From NCBI GenBank assembly GCA_913054055.1, contig CAJXIT010000266.1, positions 1-5,157 of the forward strand: a stretch of DNA of 5,157 bases, read 5' to 3'. Every line of letters starts with the position of its first letter. The first letter of the stretch is position 1. Below, in pieces: positions 1 through 5,157 of the stretch. The position numbers and the translations under genes are program-made. The stretch is from an uncultured Thalassolituus sp. Lineage in GTDB: Bacteria; Pseudomonadota; Gammaproteobacteria; Pseudomonadales; Oceanobacteraceae. The notes below the pieces were generated by a model, which searched no databases, was not told the origin of the DNA, and worked only from the letters and a program-made list of their open reading frames with translations.

Positions 1-298
1 GGCTTTCTGCCAATAAATCTACCACATCCATCAATTTTAAGTCTGCTAAGCGATGCATGACATGCACACGAGTTTCGCTTTTAGGGGCGATCTCTAAAAA
101 GCGTTGGTATTTTTCAATGGAGGCTTTTGTGTCCACCTTAGGTGGCGGCATTTTTGCCAATCTGAACCCCACTGGACGAATATTTTCGATATTCTTTCCT
201 GTTAAGTCTTCCTCAACACTCACAACGTTTTTTTCAGGCTGACTTGCACACGCTGAGAGCAATAAAGCAGCAGTGGCTAGGGCTATAAACGGCTTCAT
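1..298 (-). CDS. Partial outer-membrane-type lipoprotein with a possible TPR-like helix pair, 3' end beyond the window
   Basis: The first 99 codons are visible, read from an ATG at 298, and the frame is still open at position 1. The start MKPFIALATAALLLSAC is a lipoprotein signal peptide. Its lipobox is L14-S15-A16-C17, so Cys17 should be lipidated. Residue +2 is Ala rather than Asp, which in enterobacterial sorting rules means transfer to the outer membrane. A polar linker follows (about 18-58) with a PPP run at 51-53. From about residue 60 the sequence IEKYQRFLEIAP and the next helix look like the beginning of TPR-type repeats; this is inferred from pattern only. The start is well supported: a Shine-Dalgarno GGGGAGG (306-312) lies 7 nt upstream, and the ATG overlaps the TGA of the preceding 636-aa gene (ATGA), which suggests translational coupling. 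The product probably acts with the two secreted proteins encoded upstream. I cannot name the family. Confidence 0.85.
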   Translation of the reverse strand, partial: MKPFIALATAALLLSACASQPEKNVVSVEEDLTGKNIENIRPVGFRLAKMPPPKVDTKASIEKYQRFLEIAPKSETRVHVMHRLADLKLMDVVDLLAES

Positions 299-2205
299 TG
301 TCTAACCTCCCCTGTGGCGACACTTCTTACTTTGTTAGATGTTTCATCAAATAAACGAGCTGCTGCTAATCGCGCTTGCAACTGGTAATCCATCACTCGT
401 TCTTGACGATTTTTGATGTCGGCTTTCACAATACCGCCAACTTTTTCACGCTGCTTCTGATAGACCAATTCCAACTTCTTCAGCTGGCCTTGATATTTAC
501 TCTTAAGCTTGGCAATTGTACGATCGAACCCTTTGTAGCTTTTTGGGGCAACCTGATATGCAAACTTAGCAGCATCCAGTTGATCCGTAGTACGCTGAAT
601 CTCACGCTGTAACGATGCCAAACTATTTGAAACTTTCTTTTTACGTTCGAAATATCGCTCAGACAAGCTCCACTTCAACACCCCTTCTATTCGGCGCAAT
701 CGTTTTTCATAGTGGTCTGGTTTTACCTTATGTTTTTTATTTAAATTATCGATGGACCCAGCTACTTTCAAAAATGCCGCTAATTGCTCTTTTTCTGTAT
801 CTGACGCTAAACCGTGTCCTGCAGGATCTCTAAACGCGTTTTTAATCCGTTTACTTAAGCTTTTGTAACGCTTATTTAATTTAGCCAAATGCTTACTATG
901 ATTAATCACTAAGCGTTCACGCTTAACATCATTATATTCTTGCTCACGAGTAACCGTTGTAATCTTGAACGCATCAAGCTGGTCAATGGCTTCATTTAAT
1001 TTATAGCGCATCACGTGTAAGTCTCTTAATGACTTTAGCTCACCCTGAAAATAGCCACGACTCATAACATCTTTTAAGTAAACGCGATCAGGGTGATCTG
1101 GTAAGGACAAATCTATTGGGGCAAAGGCTCCCCATCGATCCGGTATTTGCTGGCTTAATAACGGCTCTATGAACTCACCCGTATTTAAACGGGTGGCACT
1201 TTCTTCAAGCTTTTTATAAATAATGTCGTACTGCTCAGTGGCATAGTCAAACGCCCCTAACGCCATAACCTTTGCATTGAGTTTTTCAAGTAAATGTGGG
1301 ATAGCGATTAAGGTTTCTTGCACGTCTTGGTTTAATTGTGAATGAGCCGTTTTCAGCATATACCAAGGTTGCAATGCATCATGATATTGCCACTGTTCGG
1401 TTAAAGCCCAACCATAAGTCAGTAGCGCTTTGGGAGTATAGGCGCTGTCTAAACCAACACTTTTTAAATGTTTAATGGCACTTCGACCGCGACCTGTTGC
1501 AAAGAAAAACTGACCGGCCATTAGGTGTATGCGATCGGCTAGGGCTTCAGGTGTTTCTGTATTTTTTGAAAGTAATAGCGCCTGATCAAACACCGCCTCT
1601 ACTTTGTTAATATGAATGTCTTTTTCAGTGTAGTTAACCGCAAGGTTTAACATGGCATAAGCAGCCCATTTACTTTCTTTATTAATCGCTATTATGTGTT
1701 TATCGGCTCTTTTGCTGTCCCCTTTGAACAGCTCAAGAGTGGCAGCTAAAAAGTGGTATTCATCGATTAAATCGGTGTTAAGAGCAGAAGCGGATACCTT
1801 ACGCATGGATTTTAAAGCTGTTTTCCACATCCCTTTAGTATAAAAATGTTTCGCTAAATAAAACCAAGCTTGTGCTCTGGCTTTAGGGGGCAAAAAGCTA
1901 ATGCGCTTATCTGAAATGAGCTTTTGGAATTGTTGAGTGGCACTCCGGCTCATGCCTAGACCCAATTGTGCAGTCGCTTCATGAATGTTTAATACTTTTC
2001 CATAACCACGATTACTGCGTTGACGCACAGCACTGTTCAAGCTGAGCGCTTTGTCGTACTCACCAGAGTGAAGGCTATACAATGCTTGTCCATACAAGGC
2101 ATCTTGCTTTTTTGCACGGCGTTCGTCAGGCAGCAAATCTTCGGCATTAACGACTGACGATACCGCCAGTAGCAGTATCCAGGCTTTTATCCATAACCCA
2201 CGCAT
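295..2205 (-). CDS. Secreted periplasmic protein with TPR-like repeats and basic coiled-coil C-terminus (636 aa)
   Basis: This is a large exported protein of unknown function. The first 21 residues (MRGLWIKAWILLLAVSSVVNA) form a Sec signal peptide with a V-N-A cleavage site before Glu22. No other hydrophobic segment is seen, so the product is predicted to be soluble in the periplasm or peripheral to a membrane. Residues about 35-330 consist of degenerate helix pairs of TPR type, such as ALYGQALYSLHSGEYDKALS at 36-55, the pair at 112-138, and the pair at 224-247. A linker at about 349-397 (WGAFAPIDLSLPDHPDRVYL at 358-377) looks like a distinct element. The rest, about 398-625, is long helices rich in Lys, Arg, Leu and Glu, probably coiled coil, and notably basic. 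I find no cysteine. The ATG at 2205 lies 1 nt after the stop of the upstream gene, with GGAAG as ribosome site. The stop overlaps the next ATG. Such TPR proteins act as scaffolds in envelope complexes; the partners here are presumably the flanking gene products. Exact family not recognised. Confidence 0.9.
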   Translation of the reverse strand: MRGLWIKAWILLLAVSSVVNAEDLLPDERRAKKQDALYGQALYSLHSGEYDKALSLNSAVRQRSNRGYGKVLNIHEATAQLGLGMSRSATQQFQKLISDKRISFLPPKARAQAWFYLAKHFYTKGMWKTALKSMRKVSASALNTDLIDEYHFLAATLELFKGDSKRADKHIIAINKESKWAAYAMLNLAVNYTEKDIHINKVEAVFDQALLLSKNTETPEALADRIHLMAGQFFFATGRGRSAIKHLKSVGLDSAYTPKALLTYGWALTEQWQYHDALQPWYMLKTAHSQLNQDVQETLIAIPHLLEKLNAKVMALGAFDYATEQYDIIYKKLEESATRLNTGEFIEPLLSQQIPDRWGAFAPIDLSLPDHPDRVYLKDVMSRGYFQGELKSLRDLHVMRYKLNEAIDQLDAFKITTVTREQEYNDVKRERLVINHSKHLAKLNKRYKSLSKRIKNAFRDPAGHGLASDTEKEQLAAFLKVAGSIDNLNKKHKVKPDHYEKRLRRIEGVLKWSLSERYFERKKKVSNSLASLQREIQRTTDQLDAAKFAYQVAPKSYKGFDRTIAKLKSKYQGQLKKLELVYQKQREKVGGIVKADIKNRQERVMDYQLQARLAAARLFDETSNKVRSVATGEVRQ

Positions 2206-2206
2206 G

Positions 2207-2734
2207 TTACTTCCACTCTACGATGGCAAAGTCTGGTTTAGATTGGTTAGGGTTATTGCGGATTTTAACTTCAAGATATTTGCTGGCTCGGGCCTTACCA
2301 AAATCTGCCACGACAACACGCTTCATAGTACGACCATCACGATCCACACCTTGAATTTCAGCCGTCAACTTATGAACACCTGGCTTTAGGTTGCTGGCAA
2401 AAATCTTTTGGATACCACCACGGCGTAACGCTTCTACTTGCTCTTTGCTGTATAGGTGAGACGTGACGTCCTGTTGATCTAAATTCAATTTAACAGAGCG
2501 CACACTGAAGTCGTCCACGTCATCCATGGATACAAAAACGGCAAATGAGGTTGTGGCTGGATATAACAGCTTTTCTTCAAGGTCGAATAGCTCGCGGTTT
2601 AGCTCAACCACTTCAGCTTTTAGCTCTTCAATTTCGGCATCCAATCCCGCTTGGTTAGCCGCATAAAGCGATGTTGAAACAAGTGTTGTAAAACCAAGCA
2701 GCAATACGCTAGCAAATGAATAAATTGCATTCAC
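2207..2734 (-). CDS. Secreted protein with coiled coil and probable beta-rich domain, function unknown (175 aa)
   Basis: I prefer the GTG at 2734 as the start. From there the product begins MNAIYSFASVLLLGFTTLVS and continues to TSLYAANQ, a good Sec signal peptide with a likely cut after SLYA. A Shine-Dalgarno AAGGG lies just upstream. The frame stays open up to a TTG at 2833, but that would add a charged 33-residue stretch before the hydrophobic core and has no ribosome site. After the signal peptide comes a heptad-like acidic helix (AGLDAEIEELKAEVVELNRE and onward), a likely short coiled coil for oligomerisation. The remaining roughly 110 residues are rich in alternating hydrophobic and polar residues (SVKLNLDQQDV, GVHKLTAEIQGVDRDG), suggesting a beta-sandwich-like domain. 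The last codon is followed after 1 nt by the ATG of the TPR gene, so the two are probably translationally coupled. I do not recognise the family. Nothing in it resembles a DNA-binding domain. Confidence 0.82.
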   Translation of the reverse strand: MNAIYSFASVLLLGFTTLVSTSLYAANQAGLDAEIEELKAEVVELNRELFDLEEKLLYPATTSFAVFVSMDDVDDFSVRSVKLNLDQQDVTSHLYSKEQVEALRRGGIQKIFASNLKPGVHKLTAEIQGVDRDGRTMKRVVVADFGKARASKYLEVKIRNNPNQSKPDFAIVEWK

Positions 2735-2741
2735 GGGTAGA

Positions 2742-2746
2742 CCCTT
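2742..2746 (-). promoter_or_regulatory. Ribosome binding site deciding the GTG start at 2734
   Basis: AAGGG on the minus strand sits 7 nt before the GTG. It follows an A/T-only leader stretch (about 2747-2764) of the kind that keeps a start region unstructured. No comparable site lies in front of the upstream TTG at 2833, so this site supports the shorter protein. Confidence 0.6.
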
Positions 2747-2814
2747 ATTTTTTATTATTTTTTTAGGGACGCTTTTTACATGAGATATGGCGTCTGGCGT
2801 AATGTTACCTATGG

Positions 2815-2843
2815 TTGATAGGGATGCAACCAAGGTTTGTCAT
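2815..2843 (-). promoter_or_regulatory. Candidate sigma-70 promoter for the secreted-protein operon
   Basis: On the minus strand ATGACA (2838-2843, five of six matches to TTGACA) is followed by a 17-nt spacer and TATCAA (2815-2820, four of six matches to TATAAT). Transcription would begin near 2808, giving a leader of about 75 nt before the GTG at 2734. The position between the upstream terminator and the first gene is right, but the -10 box is weak and AT-rich DNA gives many chance matches. Confidence 0.35.
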
Positions 2844-2950
2844 ACAAAAGTACCAAAAAAGCATTATTGGCGGATATTGAGAACTATAAGGGTTAAATTT
2901 GGGATTTAGGTTGGGTTTTCAGGCTGTTTTTCAATCAAGTTTTCATGACC

Positions 2951-2982
2951 ATAAACAAAAAAGCCCTCTGATGAGAGGGCTT
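2951..2982 (-). terminator. Rho-independent terminator of the MoxR/VWA operon
   Basis: A perfect 9-bp stem, AAGCCCTCT paired with AGAGGGCTT (2961-2969 and 2974-2982), encloses a 4-nt loop. On the minus strand it is followed by a T-rich tract (TTTTGTTTAT, 2951-2960). It begins 26 nt after the VWA stop codon. On the plus strand no T-run follows the stem, so it should act in the minus direction only. Confidence 0.92.
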
Positions 2983-3008
2983 ATTTCATGAGGTACCAAA
3001 AGTACTGC

Positions 3009-4193
3009 TTAGCGACTGAGTTCTCGCATAGCGTCTTCTAGACCATTTATGGTTAACGGATACATCTTATCTTCCATAATGTTACGAACAGCGTTTAATG
3101 ATCCACTCCATCCCCATTGATCATCCGGTACCGGGTTAAGCCAAACTACTTTCTCAAAGGTTTCTTTAACCCTTTCAAGCCATACTGAACCGGCTTCGTC
3201 ATTCCAATGCTCGACACTGCCGCCAACATGAGTCACTTCATAGGGGGCCATCATGGCGTCGCCTACAAAGATTACTTTATAGTCTTTAGTGAACTTACGC
3301 AGTAAATCCCAAGTTTTAGTGCGTTCATTGCCACGTCTGCGATTATCTTTCCATACAGATTCGTATAGGCAATTGTGGAAATAAAACGGCTCCATATGTT
3401 TAAATTCTGTACGGCAAGCGCTAAATAACTCTTCGCATATTTTCACAAACGGATCCATGGTGCCGCCAATATCAAAAAATATCAGCACTTTCACAGCGTT
3501 GTGACGCTCGGGTACCATTTTGATATCCAAAAAGCCCGCATTACTGGCAGTAGAGGTAATTGTGTCATCTAGGTCCAGTTCTTCAGCGGCCCCTTGACGA
3601 GCAAACTTACGTAAGCGACGCAACGCCACCTTAATGTTACGAATACCTAATTCGATATCGTCATCTAAATTTTTATAGTTGCGTTTTTCCCATACCTTGA
3701 TGGCTTTTTTATGGCGGCTGCGATTTTGCTGAACTCGCATGCCTTCAGGATTATAGCCATCGGCACCAAACGGAGAGGTTCCACCAGTACCAATCATTTT
3801 ATTACCACCACGGTGGCGCTTTTCCTGTTCGTCTAAGCGGTCTTGGAATTTTTTCATCAATTCATCAAACCCACCTTGGGATTCAATAGCAGCCATCTCT
3901 TCTTCACTGAAAAGTCGCTCCATTTCTGACTTCATCCAATCTTCAGGAACACCATTGGCGCTTGTGAGCACCTCGTCTAAGCGATCAATGCCTTCAAAAT
4001 AATGAGCAAACGCTTTATCAAATTTATCAAAATGGCGCTCGTCTTTAACCAAGCAGATACGACTGATTTGATAAAAATCATCGAGATCTGCAAACGCCAA
4101 ATGATTTTTTAAAGCATTCATTAAATCCAAGTACTCTCGTATAGAACAAGGTACTCGGTATTCACGCATGGTTTGAAAAAAATCAACCAACAT
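3009..4193 (-). CDS. CoxE-like von Willebrand factor A domain protein (394 aa), partner of MoxR ATPase
   Basis: This is a cytoplasmic protein, with no signal peptide or membrane segment seen. The N-terminal half (about 1-125) is helical and acidic. It is followed by a glycine-rich patch, GTGGTSPFGADGYNPEG (135-151), and a basic segment with NIKVALRRLRKFARQG (186-201). The VWA domain begins near residue 233. Its first strand carries FFDIGGTMDP (239-248), the MIDAS metal site. The usual DxSxS reads D241-x-G243-x-T245, so the middle serine is glycine. A second conserved stretch, VGDAMMAPYE (310-319), supplies Asp312, and WLNPVP follows at 351-356. In known pairs the VWA protein bridges the MoxR ATPase and its target, as CoxE does with CoxD in maturation of CO dehydrogenase. 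Here the ATPase gene lies directly upstream (16-nt gap), but no target enzyme is visible. The ATG at 4193 has AAAGG 9 nt upstream. The gene ends in TAA just before a terminator. Confidence 0.92.
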   Translation of the reverse strand: MLVDFFQTMREYRVPCSIREYLDLMNALKNHLAFADLDDFYQISRICLVKDERHFDKFDKAFAHYFEGIDRLDEVLTSANGVPEDWMKSEMERLFSEEEMAAIESQGGFDELMKKFQDRLDEQEKRHRGGNKMIGTGGTSPFGADGYNPEGMRVQQNRSRHKKAIKVWEKRNYKNLDDDIELGIRNIKVALRRLRKFARQGAAEELDLDDTITSTASNAGFLDIKMVPERHNAVKVLIFFDIGGTMDPFVKICEELFSACRTEFKHMEPFYFHNCLYESVWKDNRRRGNERTKTWDLLRKFTKDYKVIFVGDAMMAPYEVTHVGGSVEHWNDEAGSVWLERVKETFEKVVWLNPVPDDQWGWSGSLNAVRNIMEDKMYPLTINGLEDAMRELSR

Positions 4194-4199
4194 AATAAA

Positions 4200-4219
4200 T
4201 AGCCTTTATTTAGCCTTTA
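4200..4219 (-). repeat. 9-bp direct repeat TAAAGGCTA across the MoxR/VWA gene junction
   Basis: On the minus strand TAAAGGCTA occurs twice with an 11-nt period (4211-4219 and 4200-4208). The first copy runs into the MoxR stop codon. The second holds the AAAGG ribosome site of the VWA gene. It may be a small tandem duplication or chance, and it offers two Shine-Dalgarno-like sites in front of the VWA start. Confidence 0.7.
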
Positions 4220-5046
4220 CGACGAGACATGAATGCAAGTTTTTGCAATAACTCAACATCTTGTTCGTTTTTAACCATGGCGCCGTATAACGGAGGAATG
4301 GCTGTATCTTTGCTACGTAACGTTTCAGGGTCTACATCATCCGCCAGCAATAGCTTTAACCAATCCACTAGTTCAGAAGTAGACGGTTTTTTCTTCATAC
4401 CAGGTACTTTTCGTAAATCAAAAAACACATCCATGGCTTCTTTTAATAAATCTTTTTTGATGCCAGGGTAATGTACATCAACAATTTTTTGCATGGTTTC
4501 TTGATCAGGGAAATCAATGTAATGGAAGAAACAACGGCGCAAGAAAGCATCTGGTAGTTCTTTCTCGTTGTTACTTGTAATGATGATAATTGGGCGGTGT
4601 TTAGCGACAATGCGTTCTTGAGTTTCATAAACAAAAAACTCCATTTTATCCAGTTCTAACAATAGATCGTTTGGAAATTCGATATCCGCTTTATCAATCT
4701 CATCAATCAATAGTACAGGTGGTTTATCACCGGTGAAGGCTTCCCATAACTTACCTTTTTTAATGTAGTTAGAGATGTCTTTTACGCCCTCGTCACCTAG
4801 TTGTGAATCTCGTAAACGAGATACGGCATCGTATTCGTATAGACCTTGGTGTGCTTTAGTGGTTGATTTGATGTGCCATTGAATTAAAGGGGTATCCAAG
4901 GCTTCCGCTAGCTGTTCCGCCAACATGGTTTTACCTGTGCCCGGCTCACCTTTAATTAGTAAAGGACGCTGCAGTACAATTGCTGCATTTACCGCCATTT
5001 GTAATTCGCTTGTGGCGACGTATTCTTCAGTACCAGTAAACTTCAT
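4210..5046 (-). CDS. MoxR-family AAA+ ATPase (278 aa), CoxD-like
   Basis: This is a cytoplasmic AAA+ ATPase that probably uses ATP hydrolysis to remodel or activate a protein complex together with the VWA protein encoded next. Numbered from the ATG at 5046, Walker A is GEPGTGKT (33-40), Walker B is VLLIDEIDKA (111-120), sensor 1 lies in IIITSNNEKELPD (Asn159), and an arginine pair follows in FLRRC (170-171), the likely arginine finger. The C-terminal lid has PSTSELVDWLK from about 221; I do not see the sensor-2 arginine of the classical MoxR GASPRA motif there. The length fits compact MoxR proteins. The frame is open upstream to GTG 5055 and TTG 5052, but ATG 5046 gives MKFTGTEEYVAT, which looks like a natural start, with a weak GAG ribosome site 8 nt before it. 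CoxD-like is a family resemblance only; no CO dehydrogenase gene is in the window. Confidence 0.93.
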   Translation of the reverse strand: MKFTGTEEYVATSELQMAVNAAIVLQRPLLIKGEPGTGKTMLAEQLAEALDTPLIQWHIKSTTKAHQGLYEYDAVSRLRDSQLGDEGVKDISNYIKKGKLWEAFTGDKPPVLLIDEIDKADIEFPNDLLLELDKMEFFVYETQERIVAKHRPIIIITSNNEKELPDAFLRRCFFHYIDFPDQETMQKIVDVHYPGIKKDLLKEAMDVFFDLRKVPGMKKKPSTSELVDWLKLLLADDVDPETLRSKDTAIPPLYGAMVKNEQDVELLQKLAFMSRRKG

Positions 5047-5108
5047 AAACAACACTCAATTTCATGTAAAAGATGTAGGCATACTACCCTAGGCCAATAC
5101 CTTAATCA

Positions 5109-5132
5109 CTGCCCTTTTAGAACAAAAGGCAG
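5109..5132 (-). other. Imperfect hairpin at the expected 5' end of the MoxR transcript
   Basis: On the plus strand CTGCCCTTTT (5109-5118) pairs with AAAAGGCAG (5124-5132) around a 5-nt loop, with one bulged C at 5114. If the TATAAT at 5138-5143 is used, transcription starts near 5131 and this hairpin forms at the very 5' end of the mRNA, where such stems can slow decay. No T-run follows on either strand, so it is a poor terminator. An operator role is also possible. Confidence 0.45.
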
Positions 5133-5137
5133 GCTAA

Positions 5138-5143
5138 ATTATA
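5138..5143 (-). promoter_or_regulatory. Perfect -10 box upstream of the MoxR gene; -35 outside the window
   Basis: The minus strand reads CGTATAATTT, an exact TATAAT. With normal 16-18 nt spacing the -35 box would lie beyond position 5157, so it cannot be checked here. The resulting leader would be about 85 nt to the ATG at 5046. Confidence 0.5.
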
Positions 5144-5157
5144 CGTTTAAGGCCTAT

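Larger units (their letters stand above)
2735..3008. other. Intergenic spacer between the two operons
   Basis: This 274-base AT-rich stretch contains the intrinsic terminator of the MoxR/VWA unit (2951-2982), the candidate promoter (2815-2843) and the leader of the left operon. I see no ORF with a plausible ribosome site, no tRNA-like fold and no repeat family. The part at 2844-2950 has no feature that I can support. Confidence 0.6.

Noticed and set aside
57..833. Plus-strand open frames at 57-242, 376-612 and 615-833
   Set aside because: They lie antisense to the lipoprotein and TPR genes, have no ribosome site that I can see, and their products look like arbitrary translations.
2204..2389. 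Plus-strand open frame of 61 codons
   Set aside because: It is antisense to the end of the secreted coiled-coil gene, whose signal peptide, coupling and frame are much better supported.
2207..2734. Possible transcription regulator
   Set aside because: I considered a regulator because of the small size and promoter-proximal position, but there is no helix-turn-helix and the signal peptide places it outside the cytoplasm.
2735..2744. Small inverted repeat GGGTCTACCC between ribosome site and GTG start
   Set aside because: Only 3-4 base pairs can form around a 2-4 nt loop, too weak to propose as a regulatory hairpin without conservation.
4229..4634. Open frames at 4229-4471 (plus) and 4443-4634 (minus)
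   Set aside because: Both fall inside the MoxR gene, which has all the AAA+ motifs in its own frame; these are shadow frames.
3009..5046. CO dehydrogenase maturation locus (coxD/coxE)
   Set aside because: The protein families fit, but there are no coxM, coxS, coxL or other cox genes in view, so I did not assign those gene symbols.

Overview
The window carries two minus-strand operons, with no rRNA, tRNA, insertion sequence or CRISPR array visible. The moderate-to-low GC, the tight ATG-overlap gene packing and the character of the proteins suggest a marine Gammaproteobacterium, possibly of the Oceanospirillales type. The taxonomy is an inference from protein style only.

Right-hand operon (about 5143 down to 2951). 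It opens with a perfect TATAAT box near the window edge, followed by an imperfect hairpin at the expected 5' end of the transcript. Then come a MoxR-family AAA+ ATPase (278 aa from the preferred ATG) and, 16 nt later, a 394-aa von Willebrand factor A protein of the CoxE type. The unit closes with a strong intrinsic terminator. MoxR ATPases and VWA proteins classically act as a pair that remodels or matures a target protein complex (CoxD/CoxE, RavA/ViaA). The target is not encoded in the visible sequence.

Left-hand operon (about 2843 to beyond position 1). A weak sigma-70-like promoter and an AT-rich leader precede three genes packed almost without gaps. They are a 175-aa secreted protein with a short coiled coil and a probable beta-rich domain, a 636-aa secreted protein with TPR-like helical repeats and a basic coiled-coil C-terminus, and an outer-membrane-type lipoprotein that runs off the left edge. 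All three products are predicted to enter the periplasm and are probably translationally coupled, so they likely form one envelope complex. Their function is not known to me. A distant relation to the envelope-spanning TPR parts of Glt/Agl-type machines is the most interesting testable idea, but it rests on architecture only.

The spacer between the operons (2735-3008) holds the terminator of one unit and the probable promoter and leader of the other. I see no gene in it.
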